Part shown: positions 9,162 to 17,677 of the stretch, one piece after another | How the letters are laid out: every line of letters begins with the position of its first letter | Numbering within the stretch: the first letter of the stretch is position 1 | Assembly (NCBI GenBank): GCA_902567855.1 | Contig: CACFOQ010000004.1 | Coordinates: forward strand, 61,404 to 125,403 | DNA from: an uncultured Alphaproteobacteria bacterium | Lineage (GTDB): Bacteria; Pseudomonadota; Alphaproteobacteria; HIMB59; GCA-002718135 | Length of the DNA stretch: 64,000 nucleotides | Reading direction: 5' to 3' | Program-made: the position numbers and the translations under genes | Notes under the pieces: generated by a model | Databases searched by the model: none | What the model was told of the DNA's origin: nothing | What the model saw: only the letters and a program-made list of their open reading frames with translations

Positions 9162-9581
9162 TTATTTAAAATCAGTATTATAGTTCGCTCTTTTAGATTT
9201 TCTTAAACCAAAGGGACCAGGTATAAACAATGTCATTGTTTCTTTGTTTAAATCAAGATCTACTCTATGCAAATGATCAGCTGATCTAAAACCAATATAT
9301 CCTGGTTTTCTCCAAAATTTACCTTTTGTAGTTGTTTCCCAATATCCACCTTTTAAAATAATTGTAATATATGGACACATATGATTATGCACTCCATCTC
9401 CATGATCATTATCTAACATTCTATGTATCAAAATATTAAAAGGAAACCATTTTGGCCGATGTCTAAATAATAAATAGTATCTTTCCATCCAAGGTTTTGC
9501 ATTTTTATAATCTGGATGAGATGGACCTCTATCTAATACAATTTTTTTTCTTCCTAATTTTTCCAAGAATTTTAAAAACAT
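9162..9581 (-). CDS. Cupin-like protein of unknown function
   Basis: A small protein of 139 residues. Two histidine-rich strands (HNHMCPYITIILKGGYWE and ADHLHRVDLD) fit the two metal-binding motifs of a single-domain cupin, so it could bind a metal and act as isomerase or dioxygenase, but no specific family is recognised. It starts one base after the stop of the aldolase/dehydrogenase gene and is the last gene of the mtn-iol-like operon, which suggests a part in the same pathway. Confidence 0.7.
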   Translation of the reverse strand: MFLKFLEKLGRKKIVLDRGPSHPDYKNAKPWMERYYLLFRHRPKWFPFNILIHRMLDNDHGDGVHNHMCPYITIILKGGYWETTTKGKFWRKPGYIGFRSADHLHRVDLDLNKETMTLFIPGPFGLRKSKRANYNTDFK

Positions 9582-9582
9582 T

Positions 9583-11610
9583 TTATCTTAAACTTGCTTC
9601 AATGTTTCCACCATCTACAGTTATTATATTTCCTGTAGTTTTTTTTAATAATATTTGATTAAAAAAAGCATCAGCAACATCTTCAGCTAATACTTCTTGT
9701 TGTAATAAATTATTGCTCAAATATTGATCAGGAGATATATTTCTAGCTTTAGATCTTTGGGCAATAAATTTTTTTGTTAAAAGGCCACTTTGTATTCTAT
9801 CTGCATTAACCCCATTAACTCTAATATTATATTGACCACACTCTAAAGCATATTGTTTCATTAAAAAAAGTGTACTTGTTTTAGCCAAACCATAAGGTCC
9901 AAAATTTTTTCCAGGATTGACTGCTTGTTTAGAAATGTTAAACATAATAGAACCACCCATATCTTGTATTTTCATTATATTAACAATTTTTTGAGATATT
10001 TTTTGATGTGAAAAAAAATTAATATCAAAACTATCTTTGATAACTTTTTCATTAATAGATTCCATTGATCCTTGGAAAGCTACTCCTGCATTTGAAACTA
10101 AAATGTCTATACCTCCAAAATTTTTAATAACTTTGTTGATAGATTTTTGAATAGAATTATTATTAGTTATATCGCATTCAATACATAAACATTTATCAAA
10201 TAATTTTTGATTTTTATTATAATCAAAATACTTATCAAAAAGGACAATTTCTAAACCTTCGTTAATAAATTTTTTAGCTATAGCTTGGCCTATAGTCCCT
10301 GCACCACCTGTAATTAATGCTATACAACCTTCAAGAATATTTCTTTTTTGATTGTTTAGTTTGGATCTTTCTAAAGGCCAATATTCCATTTTAAAAATCT
10401 CTTTTTGATTAATTGATTTAAAATTTCCAACAAAGCAAGAATCAAGGATAGATTGTTTCATCGATAAAAAAATATCTTTTGAAATTTTAAGTTCTTTTTT
10501 ATTTCTTCCAATAGATAGATAACCAATACCTTGTAAAATAATAATTCTAGGAAGAGTGTCAGAAATTTTAGAATTTATAATTTGATTTTTATTTTTATGA
10601 AAATAATTAATATAATTTTGACAATATTTTTTTATTAAAACATTTAAATTATTTTTATTTTTATTAATTTTTAATAAATCTTTTTGTTTTATAATAAGGG
10701 GTTGTGATTTAATTCTAATGACATGATCAGGGGTTACTGGACCTTTTGTAAATAATCTATCAATATTTTCTAATAAGCTAAATTTAATATCATCTTTAGA
10801 AGAATTTAGATTAATGATCCATTTATTTTGATCTATTTGATAAAAAATTTTTCTACACTGAATTAACAAATCTAAAGAAAAATTATTTATATTATTTTTT
10901 TCATATTTATGTTTTCTTTTTTTGTTCTTAATATACTTTTCAGCTAAAGAAACATATTTTATCATTCTATCATAACTTTGTTTTGCATCATTCCCAAAAG
11001 TAAAAATTCCATGATTTAATAAAAGCAAACCTTCTACATTTTTATTTTTTTTAAAAATTTGAAAACATTTTTTAGCAAGTTGAAAACCAGGCATAATATA
11101 TGGAACAATAGCTAATTTCTTTCCAAATATTTTGTTTAAAACTTTTGGAGAGTTTTTTAAATTAACAAGACTTAAAATTGCATTTGAGTGTGTGTGATCA
11201 ACATATTTGTGTGGTAACAAAGCATGCAATAATGTTTCAACGGAAGGATTAGGTGAATTTGAGTCTAGTAAATTTAATCTAAGATAATTGACCATATTTT
11301 CATCTGACATTTTTCTTAAAGATGAAGTTTTTTTAAGTGGATCTAGATATAAACCTGGCATACCTAAATGATTAAGATTTGACATATCCCACCCGCTCCC
11401 CTTAACATAAATTACTTTTTTTAAATTGTTGAATAAATCTTTAGTTTCTAATTTAACTGAAGTATTTCCTCCACCATGTAAAACTAGTTTTTTTTCATTT
11501 CCAAGAAGATGTGTGGTATATATTCTTAAAGCTAAATCTTTATGAACATTTATCTTATTGTATTTTGAAATATATTTTTTTGCAGTATTTATATTCCATA
11601 AGTTTTTCAT
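9583..11610 (-). CDS. Bifunctional class II aldolase / short-chain dehydrogenase
   Basis: Two-domain enzyme of 675 residues. Residues about 1-330 form a class II aldolase/adducin domain with zinc histidines His139 and His141 (DHTHSNAI) and His200 (LLNHGIF). Residues about 425-675 are an SDR with the NAD(P) motif TGGAGTIG (434-441), NAG (507-509), catalytic Ser560 and Tyr573-x3-Lys577. The architecture matches rhamnulose-1-phosphate aldolase/lactaldehyde dehydrogenase fusions. Next to mtnA and mtnP, a better guess is cleavage of methylthioribulose-1-phosphate or 5-deoxyribulose-1-phosphate to DHAP and an aldehyde, which the SDR could oxidise or reduce. The domain calls are firm; the substrate is inferred. 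Confidence 0.88.
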   Translation of the reverse strand: MKNLWNINTAKKYISKYNKINVHKDLALRIYTTHLLGNEKKLVLHGGGNTSVKLETKDLFNNLKKVIYVKGSGWDMSNLNHLGMPGLYLDPLKKTSSLRKMSDENMVNYLRLNLLDSNSPNPSVETLLHALLPHKYVDHTHSNAILSLVNLKNSPKVLNKIFGKKLAIVPYIMPGFQLAKKCFQIFKKNKNVEGLLLLNHGIFTFGNDAKQSYDRMIKYVSLAEKYIKNKKRKHKYEKNNINNFSLDLLIQCRKIFYQIDQNKWIINLNSSKDDIKFSLLENIDRLFTKGPVTPDHVIRIKSQPLIIKQKDLLKINKNKNNLNVLIKKYCQNYINYFHKNKNQIINSKISDTLPRIIILQGIGYLSIGRNKKELKISKDIFLSMKQSILDSCFVGNFKSINQKEIFKMEYWPLERSKLNNQKRNILEGCIALITGGAGTIGQAIAKKFINEGLEIVLFDKYFDYNKNQKLFDKCLCIECDITNNNSIQKSINKVIKNFGGIDILVSNAGVAFQGSMESINEKVIKDSFDINFFSHQKISQKIVNIMKIQDMGGSIMFNISKQAVNPGKNFGPYGLAKTSTLFLMKQYALECGQYNIRVNGVNADRIQSGLLTKKFIAQRSKARNISPDQYLSNNLLQQEVLAEDVADAFFNQILLKKTTGNIITVDGGNIEASLR

Positions 11611-11614
11611 AATA

Positions 11615-12691
11615 TTACTTTAGTCTATTAATTGAATCTTTATTAGGTTCAACAATTCCTTTTTCAGTTATTAATTTTGTTATATATTTAGCTGGAGTAA
11701 CGTCAAAAGCATAATTAATGCACTTTGCATTTTCAGGAATAATTTTAACTTTTGATATATTATTAAATTCATCCTTTCCTTCAATATATGATACTTCATC
11801 TGGACTTCTTTCTTCTATAGGAATATTTATAACTCCATTAGAAATTTCAAAATCTATACTAGAAATTGGCGCTGCAACATAAAAAGGTATTTTATTATCA
11901 TTTGCAGCCAAAGCTTTTAAATAAGTTCCAATTTTATTACATACATCACCATTTGAAGAAGTTCTATCAGTCCCAGTAATACAGAGATCTACTTTGCTAT
12001 GTTGCATCAAATGCCCTCCAACATTATCTACAATTAAAGTATTAGGGATATTTTCATTAATTAATTCCCAAGAAGTTAAATTAAAACCTTGATTTCTTGG
12101 TCTTGTTTCATCTACCCATACATGTAAAGGTATATCATTTCTTTTAGCTTTATATATAGGTGATAAAGCTGTTCCCCAATCTACAGTTGCCAACCATCCT
12201 GCATTACAATGAGTAAGAATATTAATAGTTGATTGTTTTTTTTCATAAAGTTTTTTAATTAATTTTAAACCATTTTCTCCAATAGCTTCACAGCATTCAA
12301 TATCATCTAATCTCATTTGATTAGCTAAATTTAAAATAGTATTTAGTAAATTATCATTATTTAAATTTTTTATTTTAGAAAAAATATAATCAATAGCCCA
12401 TGATAAATTAACCGCTGTTGGTCTCGTATTTTTAAGTTTAATTGATGCATCCTTAAGATAATTTGTGTCTGAATTTTCTCTAGCAGCTATATACATACCA
12501 TATGCTGCAGTAATTCCAATTAAAGGTGCTCCCCTTACTTGCATCTCTTGAATTGCAAAACAAACATCAGGCAAAGTATTTAGTTCAACAAATTTAATCT
12601 CGTGAGGTAATAATCTTTGATCAATAATTTTAACTTTATCTGATGAATCATCATACCATATGGTAGTTAAATGTTTATCTTTAACAATCAT
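11615..12691 (-). CDS. mtnA: S-methyl-5-thioribose-1-phosphate isomerase (MtnA)
   Basis: Aldose-ketose isomerase converting methylthioribose-1-phosphate to methylthioribulose-1-phosphate; homologues also take 5-deoxyribose-1-phosphate. The length of 358 residues is typical. Catalytic Cys162 lies in LTHCNAG and Asp242 in ITGTDR, and the RGAPLIGITAAYGM and DETRPRNQG motifs are intact, which separates it from eIF2B-type relatives. It lies 3 bases after mtnP and 4 before the aldolase/SDR gene, matching the order of reactions. No mtnK or mtnBCD was seen in the window. Confidence 0.95.
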   Translation of the reverse strand: MIVKDKHLTTIWYDDSSDKVKIIDQRLLPHEIKFVELNTLPDVCFAIQEMQVRGAPLIGITAAYGMYIAARENSDTNYLKDASIKLKNTRPTAVNLSWAIDYIFSKIKNLNNDNLLNTILNLANQMRLDDIECCEAIGENGLKLIKKLYEKKQSTINILTHCNAGWLATVDWGTALSPIYKAKRNDIPLHVWVDETRPRNQGFNLTSWELINENIPNTLIVDNVGGHLMQHSKVDLCITGTDRTSSNGDVCNKIGTYLKALAANDNKIPFYVAAPISSIDFEISNGVINIPIEERSPDEVSYIEGKDEFNNISKVKIIPENAKCINYAFDVTPAKYITKLITEKGIVEPNKDSINRLK

Positions 12692-12694
12692 TTA

Positions 12695-13567
12695 TTATTT
12701 ATCCTTAAATCTCCTAAGAATATTTTTTAGTTGTTTTTCTTTATTAATATCCCAACTATCCCGTGGAGTAATAATTGAGGTATCCAAAATAGTTGAAGTA
12801 TTGTCATCACTAAAGTTAATATTTTTATAATAATAATCTGAAAAATCTTTTATAAAATTTTTTGATTTATCAACATTATCATTAAGTGTTTTTATTAATA
12901 AACTTAAATCAACACTATCATGTTCAGAATGCCAACAATCATAATCTGTAACCATTGATATAGAACAATAACGAATTTCAGCTTCTCTGGCTAATTTTGC
13001 TTCTGGCATATTAGTCATACCAATAACATCACAGTTGATTTTACGGTAAAGATTAGATTCAGCGTATGTAGAAAATTGAGGTCCTTCCATAGCTAAATAT
13101 GTTCCTCCATAAGAATAGGGATAATTAAGATCTGATAAAATTTTTTTACTAGCATCCATTAATACTTGTGACACAGGTTTTGCCATAGGAACGTGAGCTA
13201 CGATACCTTCATCAAAAAAACTTTTTTTTCTATTAATTGTTCTGTCAATAAATTGATCAATAATAACAAATGTACCTGGGTAAAGATTCTCTTTTAACGA
13301 TCCAACAGCAGATAATGAAATGATGTCAGTTACATTACATTGTTTTAAACAATCTATATTAGCTCTATAATTTATTGAAGATGGAGATAATTTATGTCCC
13401 TTTCCATGTCTAGATAGAAAAAAAATTTGATTACCTTGAAAGGTGCCTTTTATTATATTGTCTGATGGATTTCCCATTGAAGATGATAAATTTAAATATT
13501 CTATATTATTCAAGAATTCTAAATCATATAGTCCACTGCCTCCTATAAAACATAAAGAATTTTTCAT
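12695..13567 (-). CDS. mtnP: S-methyl-5'-thioadenosine phosphorylase (MtnP)
   Basis: Phosphorolysis of methylthioadenosine (and often 5'-deoxyadenosine) to adenine and the ribose-1-phosphate derivative. It has 290 residues and belongs to the PNP/MTAP class II fold. Motifs include FIGGSGLYD at the N-terminus, the phosphate-site segment SRHGKGHKLSP, and MTNMPEAKLAREAE, which favours MTA phosphorylase over purine nucleoside phosphorylase. It overlaps the upstream aldolase gene by 4 bases. Released adenine could be used by apt and adenine deaminase elsewhere in this window. Confidence 0.93.
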   Translation of the reverse strand: MKNSLCFIGGSGLYDLEFLNNIEYLNLSSSMGNPSDNIIKGTFQGNQIFFLSRHGKGHKLSPSSINYRANIDCLKQCNVTDIISLSAVGSLKENLYPGTFVIIDQFIDRTINRKKSFFDEGIVAHVPMAKPVSQVLMDASKKILSDLNYPYSYGGTYLAMEGPQFSTYAESNLYRKINCDVIGMTNMPEAKLAREAEIRYCSISMVTDYDCWHSEHDSVDLSLLIKTLNDNVDKSKNFIKDFSDYYYKNINFSDDNTSTILDTSIITPRDSWDINKEKQLKNILRRFKDK

Positions 13568-14397
13568 TTTTTTGGTCCTATATTTTGTATTACTTTAATT
13601 GTAGCTTTTGTTATATTTTTAACTGTAGGTTTTATTAATTGCAATCTATCAAATGTTTTTTTATTTTTTTTTATATTATCTTTTAGTGATTCACCTGCAA
13701 TCATCCTTAATTCAGTACCTATATTAAATTTAGCAACTTTAGTATTTCTAGCAATTTTTTTTCTCAGATTATAAGATATTCCACTACTACCATGTAAGAC
13801 TAAAGGAATATTAGATAATTTTTCTATTTGTTTGATTTTATTATAATCTATTTTAGCAATTTTAGATGTTTGTAGATGTGTATTTCCTACAGAAATTGCC
13901 ATTGCATCAATTCCACTTTCATTACTAAATTTTTTTGCTTCAAAAAGAGTTGTCCCTTCTGAATTAATCCCTTTGTGATATCCAACTAATCCAACCTCTC
14001 CTTCAAGAGAAACGTTATAACTTTTTGTTATTTTTGCAATTTTTGAAGTTATTTTTATATTTTCTTTTAATGATAATTTAGAACCGTCATACATTACTGA
14101 TGTAAATCCAGAATCTATACCTTCTTTACATTCTTTTAATGTATAACTATGATCAATATGGCAACATATAGGAATTTTAGTTTGATCGGCTAAATGCCTA
14201 AACATTTTGCCAAGAACTGGTATAGGTGTATGTGCTCTGCAAGAGGGGCCAGCTTGCAATATTATAGGAATTTTTGTTTGTTCCGCAGCTTCTACAAAGG
14301 CAAGCGCATCTTCCCATCCCAATACTACTAAACCAGCTATTGCATAATTATATTTATTTGCTTTATTTAATAGTTTGCTAAGTGTAACTGCAGTCAT
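13564..14397 (-). CDS. Class II ketose-bisphosphate aldolase, IolJ-like
   Basis: Zinc-dependent fructose-bisphosphate-aldolase-family protein of 277 residues, the short type seen in IolJ, GatY and KbaY. The segment CCHIDHSYTL holds the catalytic Asp82 and zinc ligand His83, and LVLHGSSGI is the later phosphate/metal loop. Lying directly after iolC and iolB (4-base overlaps on both sides), it most likely cleaves 2-deoxy-5-keto-gluconate-6-phosphate to DHAP and malonate semialdehyde. Sequence alone does not exclude tagatose- or fructose-bisphosphate activity, so no symbol is given. Confidence 0.85.
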   Translation of the reverse strand: MTAVTLSKLLNKANKYNYAIAGLVVLGWEDALAFVEAAEQTKIPIILQAGPSCRAHTPIPVLGKMFRHLADQTKIPICCHIDHSYTLKECKEGIDSGFTSVMYDGSKLSLKENIKITSKIAKITKSYNVSLEGEVGLVGYHKGINSEGTTLFEAKKFSNESGIDAMAISVGNTHLQTSKIAKIDYNKIKQIEKLSNIPLVLHGSSGISYNLRKKIARNTKVAKFNIGTELRMIAGESLKDNIKKNKKTFDRLQLIKPTVKNITKATIKVIQNIGPKK

Positions 14398-15233
14398 TTA
14401 TACTTTGCAATCATATCTTTTATACCAGGTATAGTTTCAATTTGATATGCATGATCAGGATGAAAGTATTGAACAAGAGATCTTTGAGACAAACCTCCTA
14501 AAATTGTAAAATAATACATTTCATAACCTGGAGCTACCACACATGGATGATATCCTTTATCTATGACAATAGTTGAACTATCAATTATATGTTCTGCCTT
14601 ACCTATTTTTTCTTCAACTTGTTGAAACAATTGAAATCCAAAACCATTATTAGGTCGGAAACGATAGTTATATGTTTCATCGTGACGTGTCTCATCTGGC
14701 AATCTATCAGTATCATGTTTGTGAGGAGGAAAGCCAGACCAGCCACCCTGACCAACAGTATACAATTCATTACATAATAATCTTCCAACTTTGTCATGAT
14801 GCTTAGTGCCTAAAATATGTTTTATTTTTCTATGTGTTTTTGTATCATCCGAGCCGTATTGAACCATATCAATTTCATCTGATCTAACGGCAAAAGGTTC
14901 TAAAGTTTTTTCAAATTTTGCTCCTGCAATAAAAACTTCAGAATCGTTAATTGCAACAAAAGAAGCTTTAACTCCAGAGGGTACATAAACTCCTTCAGGT
15001 TCTCCATCCCAAACATCTAAAGTTCTATTACCTAAATTATTTGTCTCAAATCCTTCTATATTAACATTAATCGAACCTGTAGCTGGCACGATACAAGTTT
15101 CGTATCCTGGAGTTATGTATTCAAAACTTTGATCTTTTTTTAATTTCACAATATTAAAATAGTTTAGTGGAACTTTTTTGTCATCAATATCAACAATAGG
15201 TTTATTTTTATTATCAAAAGGTGGTATGTGCAT
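14394..15233 (-). CDS. iolB: 5-deoxy-glucuronate isomerase (IolB)
   Basis: Cupin-fold isomerase of 279 residues that converts 5-deoxy-glucuronate to 2-deoxy-5-keto-gluconate in inositol catabolism. The segments GYETCIVPATGSINV, GGWSGFPPHKHD and HPCVVAPGYEMYYF are typical of IolB, with metal-binding histidines in PPHKHD. Its stop overlaps the following aldolase start by 4 bases and its start shares one base with the iolC stop. No iolG, iolE or iolD is present in the window, so the source of the substrate is open. Confidence 0.9.
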   Translation of the reverse strand: MHIPPFDNKNKPIVDIDDKKVPLNYFNIVKLKKDQSFEYITPGYETCIVPATGSINVNIEGFETNNLGNRTLDVWDGEPEGVYVPSGVKASFVAINDSEVFIAGAKFEKTLEPFAVRSDEIDMVQYGSDDTKTHRKIKHILGTKHHDKVGRLLCNELYTVGQGGWSGFPPHKHDTDRLPDETRHDETYNYRFRPNNGFGFQLFQQVEEKIGKAEHIIDSSTIVIDKGYHPCVVAPGYEMYYFTILGGLSQRSLVQYFHPDHAYQIETIPGIKDMIAKYK

Positions 15234-16222
15234 TATTTTTCTCCTTCACTCATTTTATTATCTTTTATAAAATCCAAAATTTCTTCTAAATTAGGCATTG
15301 CTGGTGAACATCCTACTTTTGTAACAACTATTGCTGCAGCAGCTGAACCTATTTCAATTGATTTTTCTATATCATAATCTTTTAATAAAGCACCAATTAA
15401 AGCGCCCATAAATGCGTCTCCAGCTCCAGTAGGTTTAAGAGGGGTAACAGGAAATATTCCTTTATAAATTTCTTTATTTTCTACAAAAGTAATAGATCCT
15501 TTTTCACCTTTTTTATAAATTATTAAATCACAAATAGATGAAAGTTTTTTAGCAAAATTGAAACCTTCTTTATATTTACCTGCAAGAATTCCAAATTCTT
15601 CATCATTGCCTATTACACCTGAACAATTTTTAATTGCAATATTATATATTTCAGACGCTTTTTCATCTGACTCCCAAGTATATGGTCTATAATCAATATC
15701 CATAACTACTGGAATGTTATTTTTTTTTGCTATTTCTAAAGAATATAGAACCGCACTTCGTGAAGGTTCAGCAGCTAAAGATGTTCCTGTTATCAGAATA
15801 AAATCAAAATTTTGAATTTGAGCTGATACAATATCTTGATGATTAAGAAAAAGATCAGCAGCATTGTGTCTATATATTATTGATTGATGATCTTTTATTG
15901 TTGATTCAACAATCGCAAAAGAAATTCTAGCTTCTTTTTTTTCAAGTTTGATTAAATTTTTATTAATTCCATATAAATCTAATTGATTTAAAACTAATTT
16001 ACCTAATGCATCATCTGAAACTCTTGTAAGTAAAGAACAAGAACCTCCGAATTTTACAAGTTCTACTCCCATATTAGCAGAAGAACCACCTAAATGACTA
16101 ACAAAATTAGTTGCTTGTTCAGTCTTAGTGCCAGGAGGATCAGGATATATATCAATACCCGCTCTTCCTATAAGTAAAAAATTATTTTTTTTAATTTTTG
16201 AAATTAAAAATTTCAATGACAT
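15233..16222 (-). CDS. iolC: PfkB-family 5-dehydro-2-deoxygluconokinase (IolC)
   Basis: Sugar kinase of 329 residues, first gene of the seven-gene operon. The N-terminal PfkB motif region reads HLGGSSANMGVELVKFGG, and the C-terminal ATP/anion-hole motif is PTGAGDAFMGALIG with catalytic Asp. The start GRAGIDIYPDPPGT resembles IolC rather than KdgK or ribokinase. It should phosphorylate 2-deoxy-5-keto-gluconate, feeding the IolJ-like aldolase. The assignment is supported by iolB beside it; kinase specificity within PfkB is otherwise uncertain. Confidence 0.88.
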   Translation of the reverse strand: MSLKFLISKIKKNNFLLIGRAGIDIYPDPPGTKTEQATNFVSHLGGSSANMGVELVKFGGSCSLLTRVSDDALGKLVLNQLDLYGINKNLIKLEKKEARISFAIVESTIKDHQSIIYRHNAADLFLNHQDIVSAQIQNFDFILITGTSLAAEPSRSAVLYSLEIAKKNNIPVVMDIDYRPYTWESDEKASEIYNIAIKNCSGVIGNDEEFGILAGKYKEGFNFAKKLSSICDLIIYKKGEKGSITFVENKEIYKGIFPVTPLKPTGAGDAFMGALIGALLKDYDIEKSIEIGSAAAAIVVTKVGCSPAMPNLEEILDFIKDNKMSEGEK

Positions 16223-16228
16223 TAAAAA

Positions 16229-16570
16229 TTACTTACTTTTCATATCAAGAACATCAGCATCATATTGAAATGAATCAATGTCATCAATGCATCCAATATT
16301 TACACCTATCCCATTTGGATCGGATTTTCTTTGATGGTGAGTGTATATTCCACAATTTTTACAAAAATAATGTTTAGCAACATTTGTTCCAAATTGATAT
16401 GTAGATAAGTTTTCTGCTCCAGAAATTGAAATTAATGCATCTTTAGGAAGAATATTCATTTTAGCATTTTTTCTTTTACAAATAGAACAATTACATTGTT
16501 TGACAATTTTTAGGTCTGTTTCGAGAAGTAATTTGACATTTCCACAATGACATGAAGCACTATATTTCAT
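16229..16570 (-). CDS. GFA/CENP-V family zinc protein
   Basis: Small zinc-binding protein (113 residues) of the glutathione-dependent formaldehyde-activating enzyme family. The cysteines CHCG (near residue 8), CNCSIC and FCKNCG are the zinc ligands of the family. Function in most such proteins is unproven; S-hydroxymethylglutathione synthase activity is doubtful. It lies 6 bases upstream of iolC on the same strand and may be the leading gene of that transcript, though a metabolic link is not evident. Confidence 0.85.
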   Translation of the reverse strand: MKYSASCHCGNVKLLLETDLKIVKQCNCSICKRKNAKMNILPKDALISISGAENLSTYQFGTNVAKHYFCKNCGIYTHHQRKSDPNGIGVNIGCIDDIDSFQYDADVLDMKSK

Positions 16571-16614
16571 ATAACTGTTTTAACATGTATCTAAAAATAA
16601 TATAATAAATAATT

Positions 16615-17235
16615 ATGAAAAAAAATATTGAAGGCATAATTCATAGGCCATTTGCACCCCCAATAGGTCAATATAGTTTAACAGAAAAGTCTACTGAAGA
16701 AATTAATAAATATATTGATAACTTACGAACAAATAAAAAGGAAATTCAAATTAATAATTATGGTGATAAATTAGCTGGTGAAATTACTCATGAAATCTCA
16801 TTATCAAATGAATTTTTATCTAAATTTTTATTAGATGAATTAGCTGGTAATGTTCACAATTATGTTAAATCATGCATAGGTAAAGAAATTACCAAGTTTA
16901 ATATAAAAGAATGTTGGGTTGTTTGTCAGTATCAAAATGATTATAATCCTATTCATTGGCATAGCGGACATGTATCAGGTGTTGCATATTTAAAAGTTCC
17001 AAAAAGTTTTGGAGAATCAATAAAAAAAGAGAATAGAAATGGAAGAATAGCTTTTATTCATGGATCAAGACAATTTTTGTCTAAATCCTCAATAGAGTTT
17101 ACTCCATCAGTAACAGACTTATATCTTTTTCCAAGTTATTTAATGCATACAGTATATCCATTTAAATCAAAAGATGAAAGAAGATCAATTGCATTTAATG
17201 CTTTCATAGATGATGAATTTGTAAATAAAATTTAG
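16615..17235 (+). CDS. Putative 2OG-Fe(II) oxygenase (TIGR02466-like)
   Basis: Putative non-haem iron dioxygenase, 206 residues. The segment YNPIHWHSGHVSGVAYL supplies the first iron ligands, and a distal MHTVYPF histidine is followed by Arg in DERRSIAFN, the usual 2-oxoglutarate contact. Proteins of this type are common in marine phages and marine alphaproteobacteria; the substrate is unknown. It is divergent from the GFA gene and followed by tRNA-Arg on the other strand. Confidence 0.75.
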   Translation: MKKNIEGIIHRPFAPPIGQYSLTEKSTEEINKYIDNLRTNKKEIQINNYGDKLAGEITHEISLSNEFLSKFLLDELAGNVHNYVKSCIGKEITKFNIKECWVVCQYQNDYNPIHWHSGHVSGVAYLKVPKSFGESIKKENRNGRIAFIHGSRQFLSKSSIEFTPSVTDLYLFPSYLMHTVYPFKSKDERRSIAFNAFIDDEFVNKI

Positions 17236-17249
17236 TTTATTTTTAAATT

Positions 17250-17325
17250 TGGCGCGCCCGAAATGATTCGAACATTTGACCTACCGCTTAGAAGGCGGTT
17301 GCTCTATCCACTGAGCTACGGGCGC
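17250..17325 (-). tRNA. tRNA-Arg (anticodon TCT)
   Basis: Full cloverleaf on the minus strand. The acceptor GCGCCCG pairs with CGGGCGC, the discriminator is G, the CCA is encoded, the anticodon stem-loop is ACCGC-CTTCTAA-GCGGT, and the T arm contains TGTTCGAATCA. It reads AGA codons, heavily used in this AT-rich genome. Confidence 0.95.
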
Positions 17326-17371
17326 AATAAAATTATTAATATATTAAATTATTTAAAAGTACAAATATACT

Positions 17372-17677
17372 TTAATGAGTCCATGGTTCTTTTCTATTAG
17401 TGTCAAAATTAGATGCATAAGATTTAATTTTAACTTTTCTTTTTTTAGGTTCTTCTACAAAATATTGATATTTATTTTTAATGGCCCAATTAACTGCTTG
17501 TTCTTTTGTATCAAAAAAAATTTTTATTTGAGATTGAGTATCTAAGGAGCTATTCCAACCCATTAAAGTGTCCTTTCTTGTATCAATATCAGAAATAAAT
17601 TCTGCTAACCATTTTTTTGTATTTTTATTACCTGATTGCATCGCAGTTTTAGCAGGTTTATATATTTTGATAGTCAT
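17372..17677 (-). CDS. NDUFS4-like NADH dehydrogenase accessory subunit
   Basis: Small protein of 101 residues of the ETC complex I subunit conserved-region family, the alphaproteobacterial counterpart of mitochondrial NDUFS4. Typical segments are the N-terminal KIYKPAKTAMQSG, LMGWNSSLDTQSQIKIFFDTKEQA and the end FDTNRKEPWTH. It would sit on the peripheral arm of complex I. It starts at the last base of the acyl-CoA dehydrogenase gene, which is probably chance packing. Confidence 0.88.
   Translation of the reverse strand: MTIKIYKPAKTAMQSGNKNTKKWLAEFISDIDTRKDTLMGWNSSLDTQSQIKIFFDTKEQAVNWAIKNKYQYFVEEPKKRKVKIKSYASNFDTNRKEPWTH

Noticed and set aside
14603-14797. Minus-strand ORF of 64 codons inside iolB
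   Set aside because: It lies within iolB in another frame and looks like no known protein.
17250-17325. tRNA-Arg as an integration site
   Set aside because: No second copy of its 3' end could be seen within the window, unlike tRNA-Pro.
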